From positions 225,278 through 289,277 of the forward strand of contig NPFB01000035.1 in assembly GCA_014084085.1 (NCBI GenBank): a stretch of DNA of 64,000 nt, given 5' to 3'. The position numbers and the translations under genes are program-made. Origin of the DNA: Hondaea fermentalgiana. Lineage: Eukaryota; Sar; Bigyra; Thraustochytrida; Thraustochytriidae. This document shows positions 16,417 through 25,339 of the stretch, one piece after another (position 1 is the first letter of the stretch; each line of letters begins with the position of its first letter). The notes beneath the pieces are model-generated. The model made no database searches. It was given only the letters and a program-made list of their open reading frames with translations, and was not told the DNA's origin.

Positions 16417-19191
16417 CTAGCGAAGGGCGTGGCTGTGGCCCATCGCGGCCGAAGGGGGCGGGTCGGCGCTAGAATGAAGATTCTCGACTACGAGCACCTC
16501 ACCAGCACCAGCGTCGCCATCGTGCACACCGTCGTCACTATGCAGAGCTCCGTGTACGACGCGTCGATTGTCACGATTGCCGCGACGCTGTTTGTTGAGC
16601 ATGTCCTTGGCGCGGTCTTCGCGTCGGCGTGCCTTTGCGAGCTCTTTGACCACGTGATCATAGCGCAACTTGAGCTCGGCGCGTGCCAGGTGGCCATACC
16701 CAGGATCACGCTCCGAGGAAGCCTTGACAAGTCGCGATTCGCCTCTGCGAATGCGCGCGTTAATCTGCTTTAGACATGCCTCGCACGCAACAAAACGCGA
16801 GGTTTTCTTTCGTGCACAATAATATGCGCAATCTGCGGCGCGCGCGCGGAATTTTGCTTGTCTTGAACCCCCATCCATTGCGCACTCTACGACGACTGCC
16901 ACCTCGTCGGCGTCATCAAGTACAGCGCCAACCACAAGCCGCTGAGCCGAACCAAGACGTACCGCGCGCTCCCGATGCGGCGCAGGCAAGTCGACAAAGA
17001 CATCTACACAACGCTGCGCATAAAGAGGGTGCCGAAAGCCGTCCCCGGGGCATAATGCGAACCTCTCGAGCAGGGCGAGAGCCTGGGACATTGCAGCCGG
17101 AGAAGAGCAGCGCGTTGGCACCCCAGCGGGCGATACGACCGTGCCAAGGGCGCGCACAGTCAATCGGCCCGTGTCAAGTTCCCACGAAACCGTAAACGAC
17201 CCGTCGGAAGACTCGCCTCGGCGCGCGCGCAAAGCAGCATCCTCGCGCTCGAAATGGAGTACAGCGTCAGTCGGATCCTGCACGACGATGAGCGCAAGTC
17301 CGGTCTTGGCGAGCTCCCCACACACTTTCTCCACGACACACGCATCAAAGCGGCATCTCTCCTCAACAAGCTCATGATGAGTAGCAAGCACAGTGCGTAG
17401 TTCTGGCGCCGGGCGTCCCCCACTCACATGACGGGGCGCTTTGGTCTGACCCTGTAACAACTGGCCCACCAAACCTTCGTGCACCTTTTCCCCATGCTCA
17501 CCATGCCGCCCCACGTATATCCAAGTTGTGCCAAAGACCTCGTTCCGCGTCTTGACGAGAATATTGTGCCCAATAACAAGTCGAACGGCGCGCAAGCATT
17601 GTCCTTCCGCCTCAAGTTCTGGTGCCGTGGCCTCGATGGGGATCCCGGTCCTGTCGATGGCGCCCAGGACGCAATTCCACATTTCAGCAGACACGCGCTG
17701 CTTGGGTAGAAACTCTGCAGATTCGTACCACACGTGCGTCGTTGTGTGTGTGGCGAGAATGCACATACATATAAGAATCATCTCCTCGTGACGCAACGCC
17801 CCGCCCACCTGGTCAGTACCCAACGCATGGCCAAAGACCGCCTCTGTGGCGTCTGTGCTCGAACTGGGCGCTGCTGCCAGCTCTGGCGTGGCAGGAACCC
17901 ACCGTGAACGAAGACGGTGCACCAATTGGGCCCGACATTCGTTGGCAAAGCTTGCGAGCTTACATGTGTTGAAGGCCTCGCTCCACGCGGAGGCTTCTAC
18001 AACATAAAGCCAACGATACCCTAGCACGGGCGTAAGCATCCGTACAACGAGACAGTCTGCAACGCGAGCTTGCTGCAAGGTTTCCGCATTGCTGCAGGCT
18101 TGACTGACGCCATCAAGAGCGCGCCAGAAGGCCCACCACTTGATACTTGACTCCGTTGCTTGGGTTTCGCCAAAGTGTTCTACATCCTCCGTTGTGACCC
18201 AGACCCCACGCTGAGGGAAGCTGCCAAGAATCGTCGGGACTGCGCCATCGATTTGATGCGGCCAGGGCTTTTTACCAAGGCTTTCAAGTCTGCGCAGTTC
18301 ACGCACAAAATTGGCGCGATTGACCTCTTGACGGGAAAAGTGCAATGCAGCGGCGGTGTGCTTGCCGTCTTCTGTCAGTTCGATTTCTGCAAAGGCTCGC
18401 TTACGAGCCTGCGACTTTCGTCGCGCCGCCACTGGTGCGAGTCCGTTGCTCCCGGTGCTCTTTGACGCCAAAGAGGACAGGTTTCTTCCCGATTTGTTAT
18501 TGTTACCCAGGACATCCGAATTGGTTCGTGCACCTACGTAATGAGGTGGGTCTTGGGCGGTCGGGTCGCTTTCTTCTTGGGTCTCAAAGCGAGCATGGTA
18601 GCTCCTCAAGAACTTGAGAGCGCGATTGGATCGAAGCGTTGGAATTCCGCTTGGCATCGTCTGAAGCATGGCCAAGTGTTGCGGCATGGAGAACTCGTTG
18701 GTCGTGTAGGCCCACACAACATTACTTGCACCGGGGCTCTTTGTGCGTACGAATGCGCGTCTGTCCTTGCTGCTTTGAAAGACGAGGCATCCGCCTGGAG
18801 CCGAGGTGCTGTGATTGGCGACAAAGTCTTCCAGGACGGCCCACGTAGCGTCGGACAGCACACGTCGCGAAGGTCGAAGTTCTTCGTGAAGAGCGAACCA
18901 ATCATTGTTTTCGAGCACGCGTGTGAGTTGCTCGGCCAAGTGCTCAAGTTTATCGTTCTTGCTGAGACCCGTCAGCGCGACGCCTTGCGTCACGCTTTCT
19001 TGTTCCTGCGTGGAATGGCCATGCCCCTTCATCTCATTTGCGTCTGTACGCTCGTCACGTTGATGCCGATCGTTTTTATGCTCGCCATTGGTGTCGTCTG
19101 CGGACCTTGCAGATTGCGCTTGGTCATCATCAAAACGTTCGCCACTTCTGTTGCTGGTGTTCTCTCCTCGGTCGATGAGTCCTGACGCCAT
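16417..19191 (-). CDS. Large protein of unknown function with C-terminal Cys cluster and coiled coil
   Basis: I do not recognise this 924-residue protein. The first ~75 residues are charged and low complexity. Residues about 80-215 and 275-640 look folded, with Trp- and Phe-rich segments such as 'IKWWAFWRALDGVSQACS' and 'GYRWLYVVEASAWSEAF', and a second weakly similar 'GTTWIYVGRHGEHGEK', which hints at an internal repeat. Near residues 800-830, paired cysteines (CAYYC and CEAC, 11 residues apart) could bind zinc. They are followed by a basic coiled-coil-like helix (about 845-890). No transposase, kinase or protease motif is seen. Size, Cys pairs and basic helix would suit a chromatin or regulatory protein, but that is a guess. 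It has the coding bias of its neighbours and is open throughout, so it is very likely a real gene. Confidence 0.75.
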   Translation of the reverse strand: MASGLIDRGENTSNRSGERFDDDQAQSARSADDTNGEHKNDRHQRDERTDANEMKGHGHSTQEQESVTQGVALTGLSKNDKLEHLAEQLTRVLENNDWFALHEELRPSRRVLSDATWAVLEDFVANHSTSAPGGCLVFQSSKDRRAFVRTKSPGASNVVWAYTTNEFSMPQHLAMLQTMPSGIPTLRSNRALKFLRSYHARFETQEESDPTAQDPPHYVGARTNSDVLGNNNKSGRNLSSLASKSTGSNGLAPVAARRKSQARKRAFAEIELTEDGKHTAAALHFSRQEVNRANFVRELRRLESLGKKPWPHQIDGAVPTILGSFPQRGVWVTTEDVEHFGETQATESSIKWWAFWRALDGVSQACSNAETLQQARVADCLVVRMLTPVLGYRWLYVVEASAWSEAFNTCKLASFANECRAQLVHRLRSRWVPATPELAAAPSSSTDATEAVFGHALGTDQVGGALRHEEMILICMCILATHTTTHVWYESAEFLPKQRVSAEMWNCVLGAIDRTGIPIEATAPELEAEGQCLRAVRLVIGHNILVKTRNEVFGTTWIYVGRHGEHGEKVHEGLVGQLLQGQTKAPRHVSGGRPAPELRTVLATHHELVEERCRFDACVVEKVCGELAKTGLALIVVQDPTDAVLHFEREDAALRARRGESSDGSFTVSWELDTGRLTVRALGTVVSPAGVPTRCSSPAAMSQALALLERFALCPGDGFRHPLYAQRCVDVFVDLPAPHRERAVRLGSAQRLVVGAVLDDADEVAVVVECAMDGGSRQAKFRARAADCAYYCARKKTSRFVACEACLKQINARIRRGESRLVKASSERDPGYGHLARAELKLRYDHVVKELAKARRREDRAKDMLNKQRRGNRDNRRVVHGALHSDDGVHDGDAGAGEVLVVENLHSSADPPPSAAMGHSHALR

Positions 19192-19802
19192 CTTTCTTGC
19201 CTTTTAGTTCTCGAGTGCAGCAGACGCGCAGCAAGACGATGGCGCAGCTCGAACGATGGCGCAGCGGCGCTGGCTCGAAGGGGATCTCGATATCGCTCGC
19301 CGCTGCGCCTCCCCCGCGCGTGCACACAGTATGCTGCGCGCTGGCGCGCACAAGGTCCTGATGACAGTTTGTATCGGCAGTGTATAGCCAGCTAACAGCT
19401 AGGCTTGCCTTCACACAGACAAGCTTGTTTGACGGCGCCATGATAAAACAGAGCAAAGAAAGGCTCAATGTCAGTCAGGGCGATTGCTTCGAGGTTGAAC
19501 TAAGGAGATAAATGGACACAGAGACGTTTGGACGACGAAGATCATGATGAATGGAATGATGGCACAGCATGCAAGTACGCTGCTGCTCGAAAGAGATGAG
19601 AAAAGAAAACAAACTTTTTTCTTCCTTTTTGAAAGCTAGATTCAAGCAACGTCAAAGAACGATCAATCATTGATGTGAGTGAGCGATATCCTACACCTCG
19701 CCAGACACAGAGACGATATCTCGTGAAGAATCGTCCACGAGATTCTAGGTCGACGAAATGTCATTTGCGATTTGTTTCATGTTGTGCGCCCCCCAAGGAC
19801 AT
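19192..19802. other. Spacer, nothing identified
   Basis: The region lies upstream of the 924-residue gene and downstream of the GST-fold gene. It has moderately AT-rich stretches (19600-19640) and no gene, RNA or repeat that I can support. Confidence 0.4.
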
Positions 19803-20171
19803 TTAGATCTTGCCAGCAATCACATCCATCGCCTCAGCGTGGCCAATATGCTTGACCATCCGAAGATAACCCTGCATGACGCCGGTCTTGTAGTATGGCA
19901 GGGCCTGGAAGGTGTCGAGGTTAATGCCCTCGGACTTGACGAAGTGGTCGATGATACCGTCCGAGTCCATCATGGGCTTCTCGCCAGCGGCGAGCTGGAG
20001 CGCCGGGAAGGTGAGCTTCTCGTCGCCAATAATGTCTTGCAGCGTGGCGCGGTTCTCATCAGAGTCCTTCTCGAGCTTGACCTTGTCCATGAGACCGGCC
20101 TCGCTCATGAAGACCACCACCTTGAGGCAGAACGGGCACGTGCTCTTGAGGAAAAGCGTAGGGACCGACAT
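19803..20171 (-). CDS. Minimal glutaredoxin/GST-N-terminal-fold protein
   Basis: The 122-residue protein starts at the Met at 20171, because sequence further upstream translates a TCTG microsatellite. It opens with a thioredoxin-fold strand and a CPFC motif (Cys12, Cys15), the dithiol of glutaredoxins and of some GST N-terminal domains. A 'TFPALQLAAGEKPMMDSDGIIDHF' stretch (about 53-76, longer than shown in any one motif) supplies the cis-Pro (FPAL) and the 'DSdgI..hf' element that binds glutathione in GSTs. The alpha-helical C-terminal GST domain is missing. It could be a monothiol/dithiol oxidoreductase or a reduced GST; the substrate is unknown. Confidence 0.75.
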   Translation of the reverse strand: MSVPTLFLKSTCPFCLKVVVFMSEAGLMDKVKLEKDSDENRATLQDIIGDEKLTFPALQLAAGEKPMMDSDGIIDHFVKSEGINLDTFQALPYYKTGVMQGYLRMVKHIGHAEAMDVIAGKI

Positions 20172-20580
20172 CCTTGCGTGCATGCGTGCTTTCGTGCCTG
20201 TCTTTCTGTCTGCCTGTCTGTCTGCCTGCCTGCCTGTCTGCCTATCCGTCTGCAGTTGTGCGTCGATACGAGTCTGCTGCGGCCTCACTCAGGTTGTCTG
20301 TCTGGCTGTATGTCGCCTAAAATAAACAAGATCGAACAAAGAAAGGCGCAGAGGCCCGTCTTCCTCTCTCTGTTTCTTTTCCTTCGCGTCTTTCCCTTCC
20401 TTTCTCCCTTTGGCCAACGTGGCCGCGCTGCTACTGCAGCCGCAACTCCCCTCGGGGACAGAATCCTCGGGCCCGAAGTCCGAGTGCGCGTCCGCGTCCT
20501 CGAAGAAAAAATCCTGCGCGAGAATAAACTCCGCCGGCCCGAGGAAGTCAAAGAGACGATCTCCTCGCTGCCTCGCTGCC

Positions 20581-20582
<2 letters not shown>

Positions 20583-20627
<45 letters not shown>
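20583..20627. repeat. (GCT)15 trinucleotide repeat
   Basis: Fifteen uninterrupted GCT units lie in the spacer upstream of the TBC gene. On the minus strand they encode poly-Ser in the weak frame noted for the spacer. Confidence 0.95.
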
Positions 20628-20628
<1 letters not shown>

Positions 20629-20885
20629 GTGGCCACGACTGACGGTATCGACGCTTGTCGTGGCGCTCGCCCGCCGTCGGATTGAGAGCGGAGCGAAAGA
20701 GGGGGGCGCCCACGACTACTGTTAGTATAGTACTATGAAGGCAAGCGTGGGAATGCGGGAACAAAGCCGTTTCTCAGGCAGGTGTCCGCGTCGCCGCGAC
20801 GAGGTTCGGAGACGGCAGCGGGAGGAACTTCAGAGCAGATGGTGTCTTGGACCTATACCTGGCTGATGATGAAAAGAGACGATAC

Positions 20886-20915
<30 letters not shown>
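20886..20915. repeat. (AAG)10 trinucleotide repeat
   Basis: Ten perfect AAG units lie about 120 bp upstream of the TBC gene start. They are probably in its leader or promoter. Confidence 0.95.
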
Positions 20916-20917
<2 letters not shown>

Positions 20918-21033
20918 GGCCCAGAGCTCGTTGGTCAAGATCATGTCGACGAGGACGTGCCGCATTCGCTGACTCAGACAAAGGGTCAATCGCGCTCGTT
21001 CGCTTGCTCGCTCGCTCGCTCGCTCGCAGGTGA

Positions 21034-22371
21034 TTGATTATGAGTAGCGGGGCGCGGCAGCGTGTCGTCGTACCCCAAAAGTTTAAGCGTATCGTGCGCG
21101 GGCAAGTATGGCGGCACGGACCGATTGCTGGCGCACTCGATGACCTCGAGGCCTTGACGGCACGGGATCGAGGTGTGGTGTGGAGCTTGCTCTTTGCATG
21201 GGCGCTGCCCAATGATAGCGTACGACGCAGGTACGAGGTGTTGGCCAATGCGGAGATTCCGCAGCAGGACCTCAAGCAAATCACGCGAGACGTTCCTCGC
21301 ACCCAAGATTGTTTTCGCAAGCATCATGATGATGAGACTAGTGAGAACGATGGCGCACGAATGAAACAACTCGAGCGCGTCCTTCGGGCATTCGTGGCAC
21401 TGGGTGTGGAGCAGGGCCATGGAGAGCATGCAATCTACGTTCAGGGTCTCAATGGAATCGCATTTTTATTGCTCGAGGTGTTGGACAGCGAGGCCGAGGC
21501 GTTTGCATACTTGGTAGGGATTGGACACAAGTTACTTTACAGTGTTTTTGGCGGCGATACCAACCTCGTTGATGCCCAAGGGTTGTGGGACGAGGTAGCC
21601 TCGTCGCGGCATCCCATTGTCGCCAGCCGCTGCCGCGACGCAGGCCTTTTGCCGGGCCTGCTCTGCGTCAAGTGGATGATGACGATGTTCACCCAAGTTT
21701 CCTTTTCAGGAAATACAGTAGCGCTGCCTTTCGAGACGGTGCTCGCCTGTTGGGATATTTCGTTGCTCATGGGCATGGCAGGCGTAGCCTGTGTCATGAA
21801 CGGCCTCTTTGATACTGTCGCAGAGGCTGTCCGGACGCTGCCTTCTAGTGCCTGCGAGGATCGCGTGTTGGATGCTGTGACTGCTCTCGCGCAACTGACG
21901 CCAGCGGCAATATTTGAGCGTGCACGTGGGCAGCTTTTGCAACCTGATGGAGCGGATGCACTCTTGGACCGTTTTCGCTCGGCCTTGCGAAAGGACCTTG
22001 CGTCAAGTCGAGCTGCGAGCGAGCTTTGCAAGGCTGTCAAACCGCGTGTCACGGCAAGCTCGGGCTATCTTGCTGACTGGCACGCTGTGCGTAAAAGTGC
22101 AGACTCCGACAAGGGACTGGTCTGCCAGTCTGCGCGAGAGACGGAAACCAAGATGGCTCCGCCAATGCCGGTCACCAGGCCTCGTTCGGCTTCCTTGCAC
22201 ATGCGTAACGCGCAGCAGCGTGCAGCAGCTGCGGAATGGATCCAGCGCTTTGACCCAGCTTCAGGTGCTCCTTATTTTGTGCACGTCTCGGGTGCGACGC
22301 AATGGGAGGCGCCGAAACCGGGTTTTATTACTGCTGATGGTAGGCTTGCTCTTGCGCGAAGAAAAAGCTGA
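21034..22371 (+). CDS. TBC-domain Rab GTPase-activating protein with C-terminal WW domain
   Basis: The 445-residue protein carries a TBC domain (about residues 20-320). The arginine finger is present in 'ITRDVPRT' (Arg89) and the glutamine finger in 'YVQGLN' (Gln137), so it should accelerate GTP hydrolysis by a Rab. Downstream helices 'CVKWMMTMFTQVSFSGNTVALPFETVLACWD' (about 210-240, read in parts) match the TBC block with the F..VL..WD core. Residues about 403-437 form a WW domain: W, then 'DPASGAPYFVHVSGATQWEAP', with the expected final Trp and Pro. WW would bind Pro-rich ligands. A second Met lies at residue 3. The gene follows a CTCG repeat leader. Confidence 0.9.
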   Translation: MIMSSGARQRVVVPQKFKRIVRGQVWRHGPIAGALDDLEALTARDRGVVWSLLFAWALPNDSVRRRYEVLANAEIPQQDLKQITRDVPRTQDCFRKHHDDETSENDGARMKQLERVLRAFVALGVEQGHGEHAIYVQGLNGIAFLLLEVLDSEAEAFAYLVGIGHKLLYSVFGGDTNLVDAQGLWDEVASSRHPIVASRCRDAGLLPGLLCVKWMMTMFTQVSFSGNTVALPFETVLACWDISLLMGMAGVACVMNGLFDTVAEAVRTLPSSACEDRVLDAVTALAQLTPAAIFERARGQLLQPDGADALLDRFRSALRKDLASSRAASELCKAVKPRVTASSGYLADWHAVRKSADSDKGLVCQSARETETKMAPPMPVTRPRSASLHMRNAQQRAAAAEWIQRFDPASGAPYFVHVSGATQWEAPKPGFITADGRLALARRKS

Positions 22372-22683
22372 GACCAAAGTTAGCAATCTGCATGAAAACT
22401 AATGCCGACAGACGATTTAGGCCCTACTTTTTTGTTTCGACAAACTTTGACGAGATGCCTCCTTCACCTTTTGCCTTTGTGGCAGGAACCACAAGCTTTT
22501 ACACCCTTTCCTCATCCATGTCTTGCTTGTCTTTGTTCTTCAATAAAAACCCGTCAGTCGCGGCCGAACAACTACTAGGCCTATAACTGCCATCCTGCAT
22601 CTAGGCCTACTACCTTCTTTGTTGCTGCAGCACGTGCAGCCGCCACCATCTCGAGAGAGCCTGCCTCTCCGAGACACGCACAT

Positions 22684-22783
22684 GCTCACGCGCTCGCTCA
22701 CGCGCTCGCTCGCTCGCTCCCCGCCGCGCTCGCTCGCTCGCTCCCCGCCGCGCTCGCACGCTCGCCCGCTCGCCCGCTCGCTC
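22684..22783. repeat. Imperfect (CTCG)n array
   Basis: About 100 bp of CTCG units are interrupted by CCCGCCGCG and CACG variants. This is the longest of several CTCG/GAGC arrays in the window. Confidence 0.8.
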
Positions 22784-23028
22784 TTCAGCCTCTGCCCAAG
22801 CAAGGCCCGAGCGGCCACGTGAGGCTGGTGCGGCGGAAAGTGGCGACGGGCACGAGCCAGTCTAGTCTGCCTCGAGCAAACCCGCTTCGCCCTCGCTCGT
22901 ACCTGCGAGTGCGAGCCCAGTCGCTGCGCGCCCACCGTCCCTTGCCGCGGCGCGGACCCGCGACACGAGCACGCCACGCGAGCACGAGCACGCGGGCACG
23001 AGCACAGCGCGCGCGCAGTCGCGCACGT

Positions 23029-23056
23029 GAGCGAGCGAGCGAGCGAGCGAGCGAGC
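23029..23056. repeat. (GAGC)7 in the TMBIM leader
   Basis: Seven perfect GAGC units lie 67 bp upstream of the TMBIM start codon. Confidence 0.9.
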
Positions 23057-23122
23057 AAGGTACTAGGCAAAAAGCAACGCGCACACACACACACGGCGCG
23101 TCTCGTGGAGTCCGAAGAGAAG

Positions 23123-23908
23123 ATGGCAGACATTGAGCGCGGCCGCGGCGGCGCCGGATGGGGCGCGCAGCAGTACGATCAAGGAAACAACGCGCAGATT
23201 GGGAATGGCAACTTTGACGAAGACTTTGAGCCCATGAGCGCCATGGATATCCAGGTGCGCCACGGTTTTATTCGCAAGGTTTTCTCGATTCTCTTTATCC
23301 AGCTGGTGGTCACCTTTGGCATCGTCATTGGTATCGCAAGCAGTGAAACTGTGTCCAATTACGTGCAGACAAACACGACCGTATATTATGCAACTCTCGG
23401 CATTGCCTTTGGTTGCGTGCTCGTGCTCTCGTGCTGTTCCAATGTAGCCAGGACGCATCCGTGGGGCTTGATCTTTCTGTGCATCGTCACCGTGTGCGAG
23501 GGTTACGTGTTGGGCGTTGTCGCCTCGTTCGCCGAGATCCGTACCGTGTACATGGCGCTTGGCGTCACCCTTGCCATCACGGTGTCGCTGGTGGTTTTCA
23601 GTTTCCAGACCAAGTATGACTTTACTGGAATGGGCCCTTATCTTTTGGTGGCGCTCATTGCTCTGCTCATTTTCGGCATTGTGCTCATCTTCATTACTGA
23701 GTCGCGGACCACCTACACGATTTATGCTTTTCTGGGCGTTTTGCTTTTTTCAGCTTTTCTGGTGTACGACACGCAGCTCATCATTGGTGGAAAGAACCGC
23801 TACCAGCTTTCTGTTGATGACTACATCATTGGCGCGCTCTCTCTCTATCTGGACGTCATTTACATCTTCCTGTACTTGGTCATGGCCCTTACGGGATTGC
23901 AGAACTGA
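23123..23908 (+). CDS. Bax inhibitor-1 family protein (TMBIM/Lifeguard type)
   Basis: The 261-residue protein has a hydrophilic N-terminus of about 45 residues and then seven hydrophobic segments, the BI-1/TMBIM plan. The family's conserved C-terminal elements are present: 'FLVYDTQLIIGG' with Asp216 and 'GALSLYLDVIYIFLYL' with Asp244. These two acids correspond to the pair that senses pH and gates calcium leak in studied members. 'VRHGFIRKVFSILFIQLV' before TM1 is also characteristic of the Lifeguard branch. It probably sits in ER or Golgi membrane and tunes calcium and stress responses. The Met at 23123 was chosen because upstream codons translate the GAGC repeat. Confidence 0.95.
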   Translation: MADIERGRGGAGWGAQQYDQGNNAQIGNGNFDEDFEPMSAMDIQVRHGFIRKVFSILFIQLVVTFGIVIGIASSETVSNYVQTNTTVYYATLGIAFGCVLVLSCCSNVARTHPWGLIFLCIVTVCEGYVLGVVASFAEIRTVYMALGVTLAITVSLVVFSFQTKYDFTGMGPYLLVALIALLIFGIVLIFITESRTTYTIYAFLGVLLFSAFLVYDTQLIIGGKNRYQLSVDDYIIGALSLYLDVIYIFLYLVMALTGLQN

Positions 23909-24384
23909 GCCTCGTGAATGACCACAAGGAGGCGTCTTGATCGCGCTTACTACTTCTTTCGCCACTCCTATCGAAATTGATACTGTTGTTTGTTTTCAAT
24001 TTGCTTTTGTGCAGCGTCGCCCGCTCCGAGTGAGGGAAGACAGGACTTGAAAAAGAACGCTATTCTACATTGTTTTCTTTTCTTTGACGTGCGTGGGCTC
24101 ATTGGTTGGCTCTTTAGCGCGACGTAAATTTCTTGCCAAGACACAGCGAATGGCGCAAAACGACGCTAACACAATACATGTATCCATTCAATAATAATAC
24201 TACTACCTACTCACTCGTTCGTTCGTCCTTTCATTCATTCATCGTAGGCTTACACTGGTAGGCTTTCTATGATGACCGACCCGTGCCCTTATCTCTCGCA
24301 AAAGGAAAAGGTTGTTTGTTCTGCTGTCATCACTTGCGAGAGGGCGGGCAAGGCCAATTGTACACTTATTCTTTGTCACAATCT
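23909..24384. other. Spacer between convergent genes
   Basis: This stretch holds the 3' ends of the TMBIM gene and of the minus-strand 173-residue gene. It has short CATT/GTTC runs near 24210-24242 and no gene. Confidence 0.4.
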
Positions 24385-24906
24385 TTAGATGCACTCGACC
24401 GGGAGGCAGCCATGGTCCGCTAAATCGGACTCGTGATACTCCTTCTGCGACTCGGGGAGCTCCGCAGGCAAGTAGATGTGCCGCCTCTTGGGTCGGCGTC
24501 GAGGCAGACTTCGCGAGGGCATCTCCTGGACGACGGCCGGGGTCTGCCGCCTCTGCCTCTGCCTCTGACGCTCCTGGATCTCCTGCAGCAAAGACCCCGC
24601 CTGGGCGTTGTCGCTGCTGAAGAGCGCCAGACACACCGAGGTGGCCTCGGACGCACTGGCGCCCATGTTCATGACGACCATGACGATCATGTGGACGAGG
24701 CCCGTGATGGTGCCGGGGCCGTACGCCGCCGCAGTGGTGGCCTCGTGCGGGTCCGCCTCGAAGTCGAAGACCCACGGCTCGTCCTCCGCGATGGCGGGCA
24801 GCGTCAGCGTCTCGCTCGCGCGCGCCGCCGCCTGCGCCGCCGCCCTCGCCGCCTTGCGCGCGCCGTCGCGCAGGCTCGGCACGAGCCCGCGCCTGGCCTG
24901 CTGCAT
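24385..24906 (-). CDS. Hypothetical protein, 173 residues
   Basis: I do not recognise this protein. Starting at 24906 it opens with a basic Ala-rich segment (about residues 1-32), then an acidic stretch with 'EDEPWVFDFEADPHEA'. A mildly hydrophobic Met/Val-rich segment (about 65-95) follows, then a Gln/Arg-rich helix, a basic 'RRRPKRR' patch and the acidic end 'YLPAELPESQKEYHESD'. The frame continues upstream to 25203, but that part is Arg/Ser-rich and overlaps a GCGA repeat. The central composition is protein-like and unlike the surrounding spacer, which is the main support. Function and family are unknown. Confidence 0.45.
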   Translation of the reverse strand: MQQARRGLVPSLRDGARKAARAAAQAAARASETLTLPAIAEDEPWVFDFEADPHEATTAAAYGPGTITGLVHMIVMVVMNMGASASEATSVCLALFSSDNAQAGSLLQEIQERQRQRQRRQTPAVVQEMPSRSLPRRRPKRRHIYLPAELPESQKEYHESDLADHGCLPVECI

Positions 24907-25312
24907 GGGTGGGCTGGGCTCCCAGGCGCGGGCGCGGGCGAGGCCAAGAAGCCAGGCGTCCGTCTGTCTGCCTGTCTGTCGGAGACAGCCGCACCTCGCT
25001 CCCTCTCTGCTGCCCGCTCGCCGGCGACACGCACGCGGACACGCGCCCGACGCGCGGCCCGCGCGAGACCGAGGTCGACGCGCCGCGGCCGCGAGCGAGC
25101 GAGCGAGCGAGCGAGGGTGGCGCGCGCCAGTTTGCGGAATGGGTCGGGCCGTCTCGTCTCGTCTCGTCGTCTGCCTCTCTCTCCCCGACAGTGACTGGCA
25201 CACGGAAGTCGATTTCGCTACCCTAGCCTATAGTGGAATTCTACCTCCAATGAATGTATAGTATGCCCGGGCGTTGCGCGCCCGGCTGGGACGGGCCGGG
25301 TCCGCGCCCCCC

Positions 25313-25339
25313 GGTTTGCGCCCGCTAAGGGCGCAAACC
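25313..25339. repeat. Perfect 11-bp stem hairpin
   Basis: GGTTTGCGCCC (25313-25323), a GCTAA loop and GGGCGCAAACC (25329-25339) form a perfect stem. A second, 7-bp GC stem (CCGGGCG/CGCCCGG) lies about 45 bp to the left. Such a pair could be a structured RNA or a cruciform, and no known class is recognised. Confidence 0.7.

Larger units (their letters stand above)
20172..21033. other. Divergent spacer with TCTG, CTG, AAG and CTCG repeats
   Basis: This 862-bp spacer lies between the GST-fold gene and the TBC gene. It contains TCTG/CCTG repeats (about 20200-20250), a (GCT)15 tract (20583-20627), an (AAG)10 tract (20886-20915) and a CTCG run (21005-21028). A minus-strand frame at 20289-20636 encodes poly-Ser and then an acidic, protein-like stretch around FDFLGPAEFILAQDFFFEDAD. 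It might be an exon or leader peptide but has no recognisable domain. Confidence 0.4.
22372..23122. other. Spacer with CTCG/GAGC arrays and TAGGCCTA motifs
   Basis: The spacer lies between the TBC gene and the TMBIM gene. It has two TAGGCCTA palindromes (22576-22583, 22602-22609), a long CTCGCTCG-type array (about 22684-22783), and a (GAGC)7 run ending 67 bp before the TMBIM ATG (23029-23056). No gene is seen. Confidence 0.5.

Noticed and set aside
20200..20250. TCTG/CCTG repeats considered as a CRISPR-like or satellite array
   Set aside because: They are a 4-bp microsatellite without spacers, and the genome is eukaryotic.
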